Part shown: positions 29,131 to 38,627 of the stretch, in pieces
Numbering within the stretch: position 1 is the stretch's first letter
How the letters are laid out: every line of letters starts with the position of its first letter
NCBI RefSeq assembly: GCF_033095785.1
Contig: NZ_CP137134.1
Coordinates: 2,108,001 to 2,172,000 of the forward strand
DNA from: Nitrosospira sp. Is2
GTDB lineage: Bacteria; Pseudomonadota; Gammaproteobacteria; Burkholderiales; Nitrosomonadaceae
Reading direction: 5' to 3'
DNA length: 64,000 bases
Position numbers and translations under genes: made by a program
The notes under the pieces: model-generated
What the model saw: only the letters and a program-made list of their open reading frames with translations
What the model was told of the DNA's origin: nothing
The model's database searches: none

Positions 29131-30204
29131 GTGACTAATACGATTCTCATTATGGCAGGCGGAACCGGGGGACATGTGTTTCCAGGGCTTGCGGTAGCGG
29201 ATTACATGAAGTCAGCGGGTTGGCGTGTCGTTTGGCTCGGAACCGAGGGAGGAATGGAAACAACGCTCGCGCCGCGGCAAGGGTATGACCTGGAAACAAT
29301 CCGTTTTTCGGGTTTGCGTGGGAAAAGTATCCGAAACTGGTTCCTGTTGCCGCTGCGTCTATTATTGGCGCTGTGGCAAAGCGCCAGGGTAATACTCAGA
29401 GTGCGTCCGGACGTTGTGTTGGGCATGGGCGGCTATCCCGCCTTTCCGGGAGGAATGATGGCGTCATTGCTGGCCAAGCCATTGCTGATACACGAACAGA
29501 ACTCGATTCCCGGGCTTGCCAACAGGATCCTGGCGAATGTTGCGGACAAAGTATTGCTGGGTTTTCCGGGCGTGATCAAGAGCGGCGCAAAGGTCATATT
29601 TTCGGGTAATCCAGTCCGGCGCGAAATCAGCCAATTGCGCTCGCCCGCCGAAAGATACGCGGCGCGCAGCGGTAGACTGAAGCTGTTGGTGATTGGTGGC
29701 AGCCTCGGCGCCCAGGCGCTCAATACTATTTTGCCGCAGGCTTTGAATCGCATTCCCCAAGCGTCGCGGCCGTCTGTGACGCATCAGGCTGGGAACAGGC
29801 ACCTGGAAGCACTGAAAAAGAATTATGCCGAAGCGGGAGTGGAAGGCGAACTTGTTACGTTCATAGACAACATGGCGGCGCGGTATGCCGAATGCGATCT
29901 TGTGATCTGTCGTGCGGGCGCGCTTACCGTTGCCGAGCTAAGCGCCGCCGGCGTGGCGAGCATTCTGGTGCCTTTTCCTTACGCCGTGGATGATCACCAG
30001 ACGTGCAATGCGAAATTTCTCAGCGACAGGAACGCGGCGGTACTGATGCCACAAAACGAATTGACGCCACAAGTCCTTGCGGAGTTACTGATGGGATTGA
30101 GCCGGGTATCGCTCATGAAAATGGCAATCAACGCGCGTGAACTGGCTAAACCGGATGCGACCAGGGTGGTGGCAGACGAATGCATGAAAATGATAACGAG
30201 ATGA
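29131..30204 (+). CDS. murG: MurG N-acetylglucosaminyltransferase
   Basis: The 357-residue GT28 enzyme has the N-terminal glycine loop GGTGGHVFPGLAVAD, VLGMGGYPAFPGGMMA, IHEQNSIPGLANRIL, the second glycine loop VIGGSLGAQALN and CRAGALTVAELSAAGVASILVPFPYAVDDHQTCNA at the UDP-GlcNAc site. It converts lipid I to lipid II at the inner face of the membrane. The start is GTG 29131. Confidence 0.96.
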   Translation: MTNTILIMAGGTGGHVFPGLAVADYMKSAGWRVVWLGTEGGMETTLAPRQGYDLETIRFSGLRGKSIRNWFLLPLRLLLALWQSARVILRVRPDVVLGMGGYPAFPGGMMASLLAKPLLIHEQNSIPGLANRILANVADKVLLGFPGVIKSGAKVIFSGNPVRREISQLRSPAERYAARSGRLKLLVIGGSLGAQALNTILPQALNRIPQASRPSVTHQAGNRHLEALKKNYAEAGVEGELVTFIDNMAARYAECDLVICRAGALTVAELSAAGVASILVPFPYAVDDHQTCNAKFLSDRNAAVLMPQNELTPQVLAELLMGLSRVSLMKMAINARELAKPDATRVVADECMKMITR

Positions 30205-30279
30205 TGACTGTGCTGGAAACCAATAATACCGCCGTTTTCCCTTTTTCACTCATCGCCGCGCGCTGCATGGTTTATCGCT

Positions 30280-31737
30280 ATGAAGCATAAGGTAAAGCGT
30301 GTTCACTTTGTCGGTATTGGCGGTTCCGGAATGAGCGGAATCGCAGAGGTATTGCTCAACCTGGGATATCAGGTCAGTGGCTCCGATCTGTGGGACGGAA
30401 CCACCACGCAGCGCTTGAGAAAACTTGGGGCCACTGTTCACATTGGCCACGCAAGCAGTCATGTGCAATTCGCAGACGCGGTCGTAACTTCGACTGCAAT
30501 CAAGCCTGAGAACCCCGAGGTTATCGCGGCACGAGAGCGTAACGTGCCAGTAGTCCCCCGCGCGATCATGCTGGCCGAGTTGTTGAGGCTTCGCCAGGGG
30601 ATTGCCATTGCAGGAACCCACGGCAAGACCACAACCACCAGCCTGATTGCAAGTGTTCTCGCGGAAGCAGGGATGGATCCGACATTCGTGATCGGTGGGC
30701 GGTTGGAAGCGGCAGGCTCCCATGCCAAGTTGGGTCGGGGTGAATTTATCGTGGTCGAGGCCGACGAGTCCGATGCTTCTTTTCTTTATCTGCAACCTGT
30801 ATTAGCCGTCGTGACTAATATCGACGCCGATCACATGGAGACCTATGGCCACGACTTTAGCAAGCTCAAGCAGGCTTTCGTCGACTTTGTACAACATCTG
30901 CCATTTTACGGTATGGCGGTGTTGTGCGTGGACGACGCGCAAGTGCGCGAAATCATGCCCGCCATTACCAAGCCCATTACCACGTACGGTTTATCGGATA
31001 ACGCGCAGGTCCGTGCCGCTGATATTCATCACAGCGAGGGACAGATGCATTTTGCTGCGTTGATAGGCGTGAACGGCAAAACCCGCAAGCTCAACGTGAT
31101 GCTGAACTTACCGGGGCTGCATAACGTGCAGAATGCGCTCGCGGCCATCGCGGTATGCAACGAATTGGGTGTGCCTGACCCCGCCATCGTTCGGGCGTTG
31201 GCAGGTTTCAGGGGTGTTGATCGCCGCTTTCAGCGTTACGGCGAAATCAACCTATCTGGTAACAGAACCACCGAAGAGGGAAGCTTTACCCTCATTGATG
31301 ACTACGGACATCATCCGGCAGAGATTTCCGCCACCATCGCGGCGGTGCGGGGTGCTTTCCCCGGTCGCCGCCTTGTACTCGTTTTTCAGCCACATCGCTA
31401 TACCCGTACCCGCGATTTATTCGAGGAATTCGTCAAAGTGCTATCAAGTGCGGATGTGCTGCTTCTGACTGAGGTTTACCCCGCCGGCGAAATACCCCTG
31501 ATTGCAGCGGACAGCAAGTCGCTCGCCCGGGCGCTTAGAGTACAAGGCAAAGTGGAGCCGATTTTTGTCGAAACGGTCGACGAGTTGCCCTTCAACATTC
31601 ATAACGTGGCTCAGGATAACGACGTGGTGCTGGTGATGGGGGCAGGGTCGGTTGGCGGCGTTGCGCCTAACTTACTGAGAGAGTCTGGCGCCAGAAACGA
31701 GGGGACGGTGGACGCAACGGATGAAAGACCGGCTTGA
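30280..31737 (+). CDS. murC: UDP-MurNAc:L-alanine ligase MurC
   Basis: A 485-residue Mur ligase. The N-terminal domain has [22 protein letters not shown], the ATP loop [17 protein letters not shown], the acidic [16 protein letters not shown], the [11 protein letters not shown] segment and the C-terminal [16 protein letters not shown] and [16 protein letters not shown]. These are all MurC markers. It opens the stem-peptide pathway by adding L-Ala. The 3' end overlaps murB by 17 nt. Confidence 0.96.
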   Translation: MKHKVKRVHFVGIGGSGMSGIAEVLLNLGYQVSGSDLWDGTTTQRLRKLGATVHIGHASSHVQFADAVVTSTAIKPENPEVIAARERNVPVVPRAIMLAELLRLRQGIAIAGTHGKTTTTSLIASVLAEAGMDPTFVIGGRLEAAGSHAKLGRGEFIVVEADESDASFLYLQPVLAVVTNIDADHMETYGHDFSKLKQAFVDFVQHLPFYGMAVLCVDDAQVREIMPAITKPITTYGLSDNAQVRAADIHHSEGQMHFAALIGVNGKTRKLNVMLNLPGLHNVQNALAAIAVCNELGVPDPAIVRALAGFRGVDRRFQRYGEINLSGNRTTEEGSFTLIDDYGHHPAEISATIAAVRGAFPGRRLVLVFQPHRYTRTRDLFEEFVKVLSSADVLLLTEVYPAGEIPLIAADSKSLARALRVQGKVEPIFVETVDELPFNIHNVAQDNDVVLVMGAGSVGGVAPNLLRESGARNEGTVDATDERPA

Positions 31738-32746
31738 CCCGCTGGCAGAAACAACTCCTGGATTGCAAATGGATATGTCGGAAATTGATTTAATCCCTGG
31801 TGTGCGGCCGCTTCGCGGCGAGATGCGCGTGAACCAGCCAATGAGAAAATATACTTCCTGGCGCGCAGGCGGGGAAGCGGAACGCTTGTATATCCCCGCC
31901 GATCTGGCCGATTTTACTGAGTTCCTGCGCGGCTTGCCGCGCGATGAGCCGATATATGTTGTCGGACTCGGCAGTAATCTGCTGGTGCGCGACGGTGGCG
32001 TGAGGGGCACCGTGGTGGTATTGCACGCGCGGCTTAATGGACTGCGGCTGGAGCGGCGGGATAAGGACGGGTCATTGATCTACGCAGGGGCTGGCGTAGC
32101 CTGCGCAAAAGTAGCGCGGTTCGCTGCCCTGCACAGTTTGACAGGCGCGGAATTTCTTGCGGGCATCCCGGGTACGGTTGGGGGCGCCCTGGCAATGAAT
32201 GCCGGGTGCTACGACGCCGAGACCTGGGAAATTGTCGAGCACGTGCAGACCCTCGGCCGGGACGGACAATTACGCACGCGAAAGGTCGGCGATTATGTGA
32301 TCGCCTATCGGCACGTGGCGCTGAAGCATGGAGCGGGTTTAGGGAAGCAGAACGAGCAGATAACTGGAGATTCTCCAGGTGAGGAGTGGTTTGTGGGTGG
32401 ATGGTTCAGACTGGCGAGCGGAGACGAGGGGGAATCGCGGCAGAAGATCAAAAATCTTCTCGCAATGCGTATCAATAGCCAGCCCTTAAACCTGCCCAAT
32501 GCCGGCTCGGTGTTTCGCAATCCTTCCGGAGACTGGGCAGCCCGGTTGATCGAGTCGTGCGGTTTAAAGGGCTTTCGTATTGGCGGAGCAATGGTCTCGA
32601 CCAAGCATGCGAACTTCATTGTCAACACCGGGGCCGCCTCGGCGGCAGATATCGAAGCGTTGATAGGGGCGGTGAGCAGCAAGGTGAAAGAGCAGACCGG
32701 GGTCGAGCTTGAACCGGAAGTGCGGATTATCGGATCGGTCGTATGA
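31721..32746 (+). CDS. murB: UDP-N-acetylenolpyruvoylglucosamine reductase MurB
   Basis: The 341-residue FAD enzyme has the N-terminal [14 protein letters not shown], the FAD-binding [44 protein letters not shown] near residue 190, and [23 protein letters not shown] carrying the catalytic Ser. It is longer than many homologues, with an N-terminal extension (if ATG 31721 is used) and a Gly/Glu-rich insertion after [14 protein letters not shown] 31769 is a shorter possible start. It overlaps murC by 17 nt. Confidence 0.94.
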   Translation: MKDRLDPLAETTPGLQMDMSEIDLIPGVRPLRGEMRVNQPMRKYTSWRAGGEAERLYIPADLADFTEFLRGLPRDEPIYVVGLGSNLLVRDGGVRGTVVVLHARLNGLRLERRDKDGSLIYAGAGVACAKVARFAALHSLTGAEFLAGIPGTVGGALAMNAGCYDAETWEIVEHVQTLGRDGQLRTRKVGDYVIAYRHVALKHGAGLGKQNEQITGDSPGEEWFVGGWFRLASGDEGESRQKIKNLLAMRINSQPLNLPNAGSVFRNPSGDWAARLIESCGLKGFRIGGAMVSTKHANFIVNTGAASAADIEALIGAVSSKVKEQTGVELEPEVRIIGSVV

Positions 32747-32794
32747 TGGTGCCGAGTTCACGATACCGCTCCTGTTTTGTCCAGGACGAACGAT

Positions 32795-33715
32795 ATGGAA
32801 AGTAATCGCAATTTTGGAAAAGTAGCTGTTCTGCTCGGGGGGCGCTCGGCTGAACGCGAGATCTCGCTCAAAAGCGGCCATGCTGTGCTGGGCGCCTTGC
32901 TGCGCTGTGGTGTCGATGCCCATCCATTTGACCCTTCCGAGCATCCTATGGAGGCGCTTCTGGAGCAGGGATTCAATCGGGTACATATTGCCTTGCATGG
33001 ACGCTATGGCGAGGACGGCACTGTACAAGGCGCACTGGAACTCATGGGCGTCCCTTATACGGGTAGCGGCGTAATGGCGAGCGCACTGGCAATGGATAAA
33101 TGGCGTACAAAACTGCTGTGGGAGGCTGCGGGGATTACCACTCCCCATCATATCCTGATTAACGAAGAGAGTGATTTTGGCAAGGTAGTAAAGGAGGTTG
33201 GCCTGCCCATGATCGTAAAGCCAGGGCGCGAGGGATCGACAATTGGCTTGAGCAAAGTGGAAGACGAAAAGGATTTACCCGTCGCATGGCGCATTGCGGC
33301 GCAACATGACGCAATGGTACTTGCCGAACAGTTTATCGAGGGCACGGAACTGACCGCCGCGATTCTGGGAGATGTCGCGCTGCCTCTCGTCAGAATCGAA
33401 GTCGAAAGTGGATTATATGATTTCGAGGCGAAATATATTTCTGACCGGACCCAGTACTTCTGCCCCAGCGGTTTATCCAGCATCCAGGAGCAGGCGATTC
33501 AGGCGCTGGCGCTGCGTGCGCATCGCGTACTGGGTTGCGAGGGATGGAGCAGGGTCGACGTGATACTGGATAAGTCAGGACGGCCCTATTTTCTTGAGAC
33601 TAACACGTCCCCCGGCATGACTGACCACAGCCTTGTGCCGATGGCGGCGAAAGCGGCCGGAATTTCATTCGATGAGTTAGTGCTTCAGATACTGGAGCTT
33701 GCACATGTGGGATAA
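32795..33715 (+). CDS. ddlB: D-alanine--D-alanine ligase DdlB
   Basis: A 306-residue ATP-grasp ligase, the same length as the well-known DdlB enzymes. Motifs include [76 protein letters not shown] and [24 protein letters not shown] 32795 is preferred to the in-frame TTG at 32777 because AGGACG precedes it at normal distance and the N-terminus then matches the family. The last 11 nt overlap ftsQ. Confidence 0.95.
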   Translation: MESNRNFGKVAVLLGGRSAEREISLKSGHAVLGALLRCGVDAHPFDPSEHPMEALLEQGFNRVHIALHGRYGEDGTVQGALELMGVPYTGSGVMASALAMDKWRTKLLWEAAGITTPHHILINEESDFGKVVKEVGLPMIVKPGREGSTIGLSKVEDEKDLPVAWRIAAQHDAMVLAEQFIEGTELTAAILGDVALPLVRIEVESGLYDFEAKYISDRTQYFCPSGLSSIQEQAIQALALRAHRVLGCEGWSRVDVILDKSGRPYFLETNTSPGMTDHSLVPMAAKAAGISFDELVLQILELAHVG

Positions 33716-34433
33716 CCATCAGGCACTTGATCTGATATCGAACGTGCTGATCGTCGCGGCTGCGCTGACGTCGGCTTATTACATCAGCCAGTGGGCGGTG
33801 AATTTACCCGTTTTCCCTTTCAAGCAAATAGATATAAGCGGTAGCGATGGGGCTGGTGGCAAAGGCGGCAACGGTCGTAATGGCAGCTTAAGACACGTAA
33901 CCCGAGAGCAAATCGAGACGGTCGTCCGCCACGAAGTCAAGGGAAATTTTTTTACGGTTGACCTGGACGCGTTGCGAAACGCGTTCACAAAGTTACCCTG
34001 GGTCCGGACCGCTGCCGTGCGGCGCATTTGGCCGCAGAGCCTGGAAGTGACGCTTGAGGAACATGTTGCGCTGGCGCGCTGGGGCAGCAGCGCAACAGTA
34101 AACGTGCATGGGGAGCTGTTTCATGCCGTCTCGGATGAGAAACTGCCGCTGTTTGAGGGTCCCGGCGACAGTCCGCTTGAAATGTTACGGCAGCACACTG
34201 TGTTTAGCGGATTACTGCAACCACTTCAACAGAGTATCCGGGAAATCAAGCTTTCCCCCCGCCGTGCCTGGCGGCTTCGTCTTGATAACGGAACCGTCGT
34301 AGAGCTTGGTCGAGAGCAGATGGAAGCCCGGTTGGAGCGGTACGTTCTAGTGTATCCCCGGAGCAGCGGACAATTAAATCCGCAACCCGGTTATGTGGAT
34401 TTGCGTTATCCAAACGGCTTTGCGGTGCGATGA
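33705..34433 (+). CDS. ftsQ: Cell division protein FtsQ
   Basis: A 242-residue bitopic protein: a short cytoplasmic tail, a membrane helix ([23 protein letters not shown]), then a POTRA domain and the beta domain with [34 protein letters not shown] 33705 has GGAG 7 nt upstream and overlaps the ddlB stop. Oddly, the segment between the first POTRA strand (FKQIDISG) and [10 protein letters not shown] is a Gly-rich linker, [12 protein letters not shown], longer than usual. FtsQ anchors FtsL/FtsB at the septum. Confidence 0.93.
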   Translation: MWDNHQALDLISNVLIVAAALTSAYYISQWAVNLPVFPFKQIDISGSDGAGGKGGNGRNGSLRHVTREQIETVVRHEVKGNFFTVDLDALRNAFTKLPWVRTAAVRRIWPQSLEVTLEEHVALARWGSSATVNVHGELFHAVSDEKLPLFEGPGDSPLEMLRQHTVFSGLLQPLQQSIREIKLSPRRAWRLRLDNGTVVELGREQMEARLERYVLVYPRSSGQLNPQPGYVDLRYPNGFAVR

Positions 34434-34500
34434 ACGGGTGGCTTGCCAGCGAAACCCGGTCGGTCTATTGAATGCAGCAGATTTAAGGCTCTGGATGTAG

Positions 34501-35739
34501 ATGAGTAGAGGCAACGAAACAAAAAACCTGATTGTGGGCCTCGACATTGGCACATCAAAAATTGTGGCAATCGTCGCGGAAGTGAAACCCGAGGGAGGGT
34601 ATGAGGTGATCGGCATGGGCAGTCACCCTTCCCGGGGTCTGAAGAAAGGCGTGGTCGTCAATATCGAAACGACAGTGAATGCGATCCAGAGGGCATTGGA
34701 AGAGGCGGAGCTGATGGCGGACTGCAAAATTCGTGAGGTTTATACCGGCATTGCCGGCAGCCACATCAAGAGCTTCAACTCGCATGGAATGGTGGCCATC
34801 AAGGACAAGGAAGTATCCCGGCAGGACGTCGAACGCGTAATGGAAACCGCGAAGGCAGTGAACATACTTAATGATCAGCAGGTTCTCCACGTCCTGAATC
34901 AGGAATTCATCATTGATGGGCAGGAGGATGTAAGAGAGCCCATCGGCATGAGCGGGATTCGCCTGGAAGTAAAGGTGCATATCGTGACAGGCGCCGTGTC
35001 CGCGGCGCAGAACATTATGAAATGCGTGCGCCGCTGCGGGCTCGAAGTACGCGATTTAGTGTTGCAGCCGCTGGCCTCGGCGATGGCCGTGCTATCCGAA
35101 GATGAAAAAGATCTGGGCGTCTGCCTGGTGGATATTGGTGGGGGCACCACGGATATCGCCGTGTTCACACACGGCGCGATTCGCCATACGGCCGTGATCC
35201 CCATTGCCGGGGACCAGATCACCAACGATATCGCGATGGCGCTGCGGACCCCGACAAAGGACGCTGAGGATATCAAATGCCGTTTTGGCTGCGCACTGCG
35301 GGGAATGGCAGACCCCCACGAAATGGTTGAAGTGGCGGGCGTGGGAGACCGCGGAACTCGGCAGCTTTCAAGACAAACATTGGCGGAAGTCATTGAGCCG
35401 CGCGTGGAAGAACTTTACTCAATGGTTCAGGCCGAACTGCGCCGCAGTGGTTTTGAGGAATTGCTTTCATCCGGGATCGTCATTACCGGCGGAAGCAGTT
35501 CCCTTCAGGGAATGGTGGAACTCGGTGAAGAGATATTCCATATGCCCGTACGGCTGGGTCTGCCGCACTACCACGGCAGTTTGGAAGAAGTCGTGCTCAC
35601 GCCGCGTTGCTCTACCGGTATTGGCCTGGTTGTGGCTGGCATGGAGCAGTTTCAGCGGCATCAGCACACAAGATTGCAGGGCAACTCTTTTAAGCGGATT
35701 TTGGAAAGGATGAGGAGTTGGTTTCAGGTTAATTTCTAA
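34501..35739 (+). CDS. ftsA: Cell division protein FtsA
   Basis: The 412-residue actin-like ATPase begins with LIVGLDIGTSKIVAIVAEV and has the 1C domain (YTGIAGSHIKSFNSHG), the second phosphate loop VCLVDIGGGTTDIAVF and the adenosine motif GIVITGGSSSLQGMVEL. The C-terminal amphipathic helix SFKRILERMRSWFQ tethers FtsA to the membrane, where it anchors FtsZ. Position between ftsQ and ftsZ is standard. Confidence 0.97.
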   Translation: MSRGNETKNLIVGLDIGTSKIVAIVAEVKPEGGYEVIGMGSHPSRGLKKGVVVNIETTVNAIQRALEEAELMADCKIREVYTGIAGSHIKSFNSHGMVAIKDKEVSRQDVERVMETAKAVNILNDQQVLHVLNQEFIIDGQEDVREPIGMSGIRLEVKVHIVTGAVSAAQNIMKCVRRCGLEVRDLVLQPLASAMAVLSEDEKDLGVCLVDIGGGTTDIAVFTHGAIRHTAVIPIAGDQITNDIAMALRTPTKDAEDIKCRFGCALRGMADPHEMVEVAGVGDRGTRQLSRQTLAEVIEPRVEELYSMVQAELRRSGFEELLSSGIVITGGSSSLQGMVELGEEIFHMPVRLGLPHYHGSLEEVVLTPRCSTGIGLVVAGMEQFQRHQHTRLQGNSFKRILERMRSWFQVNF

Positions 35740-35868
35740 ACGCAGTCTTCTTTGCGCAGGGGGCGGGTGAGGCCTTCGTAGAGAGTGGGCTGGTGCGGGG
35801 AGCGGGCAGAAACGGAAGGTTTGGATAGGTACGGATCAGTTGGTCCAATTTAATAAAGGAGAGGCGTC

Positions 35869-37032
35869 ATGTTCGAAATCATGGACACACAAACACAGGA
35901 AGCGGTTATAAAAGTCATCGGTATCGGCGGTTGCGGCGGTAACGCGGTGGATCACATGATCCAGAATGGCGTGCAAGGCGTGGAATTCATTTGCGCGAAT
36001 ACCGATGCTCAAGCGCTGAAACGCAACCAGGCGCGTACTTTGCTGCAAATGGGGTCAGCGATCACGAAAGGGTTGGGGGCGGGCGCCGATCCTGAAGTTG
36101 GACGCAACGCAGCGCTGGAAGATCGCGACCGCATTGCCGAGTTGATTGAAGGGGCGGACATGCTGTTTATAACCGCCGGAATGGGGGGCGGGACCGGTAC
36201 AGGGGCCGCACCCGTGGTCGCGCAGGTGGCTAAGGAGCTCGGCATTCTGACGGTAGCGGTAGTCACCAAACCGTTCTCGTTCGAAGGACGGCGTCTGAAG
36301 GCGGCCCAGGTCGGCATGGATGCATTGTCCCAACATGTAGATTCGTTGATTGTGATCCCCAACGATAAGCTGATGAGCGTGCTTGGCGAGGATATAAGCA
36401 TGCTGGACGCGTTTAAGGCCGCGAATAACGTGTTGTATGGCGCAGTGGCCGGCATCGCCGAGGTCATCAACTGCCCGGGCTTGGTCAACGTCGATTTTGC
36501 CGACGTAAAAACCGTGATGTCAGAGATGGGGATGGCAATGATGGGCTCCGCATTTGCCGCGGGCCCCGGTCGCGCACGCGCGGCTGCGGAACAGGCGGTC
36601 GCCAGTCCCCTTCTGGAGGACGTAAATCTTTCGGGTGCACGAGGAATATTGGTCAATATTACCGCGAGCTCGGCAATGAAGATGCGGGAGGTCCACGACG
36701 TGATGAGTACCATCAAGGACTTCACCGCCGAAGACGCGACCGTGATAGTCGGCACGGTCATTGATGAGAATATGCAGGAAAATCTGCGGGTGACTATGGT
36801 GGCGACAGGACTGGGAGGCGTAGTCAATCGCGCGCAGTCCAAGCCGTTTAGTGTCGTTCACACCCGCACAGGGACGGATAACGTGTTTGCAGATGGCATG
36901 AATTGGAAAGATCTCGATGCCCCAGCCTCGATCCGGACGAACAGGCGGCGTGATGCAACCATTGAGGCGATGAAACAATCCGGCGTGGATGTATTGGATA
37001 TTCCAGCCTTCCTTAGGAAGCAGGCCGACTAG
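35869..37032 (+). CDS. ftsZ: Cell division GTPase FtsZ
   Basis: A 387-residue tubulin homologue with VIGIGGCGGNAVDHMI, the GTP signature GMGGGTGTGAAPVVAQ, the T7-loop region VDFADVKTVMSEMGMAMMG, and a short linker ending in the conserved C-terminal peptide LDIPAFLRKQAD that binds FtsA and ZipA. AAGGAGAG at about 35856 is a good ribosome-binding site. The 129-nt gap after ftsA may hold an extra promoter. In contrast with the common order ftsZ-lpxC, lpxC does not follow here. Confidence 0.98.
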   Translation: MFEIMDTQTQEAVIKVIGIGGCGGNAVDHMIQNGVQGVEFICANTDAQALKRNQARTLLQMGSAITKGLGAGADPEVGRNAALEDRDRIAELIEGADMLFITAGMGGGTGTGAAPVVAQVAKELGILTVAVVTKPFSFEGRRLKAAQVGMDALSQHVDSLIVIPNDKLMSVLGEDISMLDAFKAANNVLYGAVAGIAEVINCPGLVNVDFADVKTVMSEMGMAMMGSAFAAGPGRARAAAEQAVASPLLEDVNLSGARGILVNITASSAMKMREVHDVMSTIKDFTAEDATVIVGTVIDENMQENLRVTMVATGLGGVVNRAQSKPFSVVHTRTGTDNVFADGMNWKDLDAPASIRTNRRRDATIEAMKQSGVDVLDIPAFLRKQAD

Positions 37033-37144
37033 AATCAGTATGAGCAGCTGCTTGCAGTCGCGTAGCGGTTAGCGGAGGGTGATGAATGTCGGCCGCGGGG
37101 TCGCTTGCGTTTTCGTGTCAGGATGAGTTCTTGACGCGATAGAC

Positions 37145-37600
37145 TTACTCCGGTCTCTTGGCTTGCCGTTTCAGTAATCTTGCAACCGCGGTTCTTAAGG
37201 GCGATGGGGGCAACGCTACGACAAGATTAGCCAGGCTTTCGACGCCTGCCCGGCCCATCTGGCGTGTTTTTACCGTTACATCAGGCTCGATAGTACTATG
37301 GTAATTTGCTTGCACCGCAATCCGAATTGCAGTAACCTCATAACCCCGCGCCCGAAATTTTAATAATAACGAGGGCAGCATTTGTCTGAGCTTTGCTGCA
37401 ATTGCGCCGTTTCGGGCGTATATGGTCAAGTCTCCGTCAACGAACGCGCCTAAGGCGCTGCGCTGAGCCAGTTGAGGCGGGGCAATTTTCATGAATACCT
37501 GTTGCATCGCGATAAGCTTGTCTGTGGAGCTAAACAGCCGTTGATGCTCGGGCGTCAGCCTCAAGGACCCGAGGTAAAAGTTGATTTTGCGCGCGGCCAT
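37145..37600 (-). CDS. dciA: DciA-like helicase loader (DUF721)
   Basis: A 151-residue basic protein with the DUF721/DciA pattern: an N-terminal YLGSLRLTPEHQRLFSSTDKLIAMQQVF helix, ALGAFVDGDLTIYARNGAIAAKLRQMLPSLLLKFRARGYEVTAIRIAVQ in the KH-like core, and a basic Arg/Lys C-terminus. DciA loads the replicative helicase DnaB in bacteria lacking DnaC. It is convergent with ftsZ and divergent from the M23 peptidase (26 nt apart), a neighbourhood typical of betaproteobacteria. Confidence 0.8.
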   Translation of the reverse strand: MAARKINFYLGSLRLTPEHQRLFSSTDKLIAMQQVFMKIAPPQLAQRSALGAFVDGDLTIYARNGAIAAKLRQMLPSLLLKFRARGYEVTAIRIAVQANYHSTIEPDVTVKTRQMGRAGVESLANLVVALPPSPLRTAVARLLKRQAKRPE

Positions 37601-37626
37601 GGCTGAATCATAATTTAGGGAATGAG

Positions 37627-38544
37627 ATGAATATTATTCTAATTTCCAACAATTTGGCAAAAGCCAGAACTCTGACCTTAACAACGAAGCATTTTGTATT
37701 GCTGGCAGCGGCATTCATTTCGTCTTCCGTGTTATTGGCGATGGGGTTGAATTATCTCTCCCTGCGCTATGCTGACAAACTCGATAGTCCCACATTCAGG
37801 TCGCTTGTTCTAAGCGTACATCAGGAAGAGCATCAGAAAGCCCAGTCTTATTTGCGCGATAGTTTGAATGCAATGGCTATCAGGATGGGCCAGATGCAGG
37901 CCCAACTGTTGCGTCTCGATTCCGTAGGTGCGCGCCTGGCAGAGTTGTCCGGCATGAAGCCACAGGAATTCTTGTTCAATCAAAGCCCGGGGCAGGGCGG
38001 AGCGCACCCCACTCTTCCGACTCAAGATCTGTCATTTGTAGAGATGGGCAATAAAATCCAGGAGTTGTCTGCTATTTTAGATGACCGTAGCGACAAGCTC
38101 GGCGCACTGGATTCGGTCTTGATGCAGGACAGGCTCAAGAAGAAGATGCTTCCCTCCGTAATGCCGATCGAGGCAAAGTGGTACTCCTCCGGATTTGGAG
38201 TGCGCATCGATCCTTTCACAGGACGTAGCGCGTTTCACGAGGGGGTTGATTTTATGGCCACGACGGGAACTCCGATTGTGGTTGCGGCGAGTGGCGTGGT
38301 GGTGTATTCCGACTACCATCCCGAATATGGTAATATGATCGATGTTGACCACGGTAATGAGTTCGTCAGTAGGTACGCGCATGCTTCCAGGCGCTTGGTC
38401 AAAGTCGGCCAGGTAGTGGTGCGGGGACAGAAAATTGCAGAGGTCGGCAGCACTGGCCGTTCTACCGGTCCGCATTTGCATTTTGAAGTCAGGCACAGGG
38501 GCTTACCGCAAAATCCATCCCGATTCTTGAAGATGCCCGGTTGA
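37627..38544 (+). CDS. M23-family peptidoglycan endopeptidase
   Basis: A 305-residue LytM/M23 metallopeptidase. It has an N-terminal membrane helix (FVLLAAAFISSSVLLAMGLNYL), a coiled coil of about 100 residues, then the catalytic domain with SGFGVRIDPFTGRSAFHEGVDFMA (first His/Asp zinc ligands) and TGRSTGPHLHFEVR (the HxH ligand). The zinc residues are complete, so it is probably an active periplasmic endopeptidase rather than an EnvC-like activator. A strong terminator follows. Confidence 0.9.
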   Translation: MNIILISNNLAKARTLTLTTKHFVLLAAAFISSSVLLAMGLNYLSLRYADKLDSPTFRSLVLSVHQEEHQKAQSYLRDSLNAMAIRMGQMQAQLLRLDSVGARLAELSGMKPQEFLFNQSPGQGGAHPTLPTQDLSFVEMGNKIQELSAILDDRSDKLGALDSVLMQDRLKKKMLPSVMPIEAKWYSSGFGVRIDPFTGRSAFHEGVDFMATTGTPIVVAASGVVVYSDYHPEYGNMIDVDHGNEFVSRYAHASRRLVKVGQVVVRGQKIAEVGSTGRSTGPHLHFEVRHRGLPQNPSRFLKMPG

Positions 38545-38563
38545 GCCGGATGAATACTCTGCG

Positions 38564-38597
38564 GGGGTGAGGCCAAAAACCTCACCCCTTATTTTTT
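38564..38597 (+). terminator. Rho-independent terminator between the M23 peptidase and secA
   Basis: A perfect 9-bp stem GGGGTGAGG / CCTCACCCC with a CCAAAAA loop is followed by TTATTTTTT. It ends 30 nt before the secA ATG, so secA should have its own promoter or depend on read-through. Confidence 0.85.
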
Positions 38598-38627
38598 GGA
38601 CGTCGTTTAATTGAATATTCCGATTTC

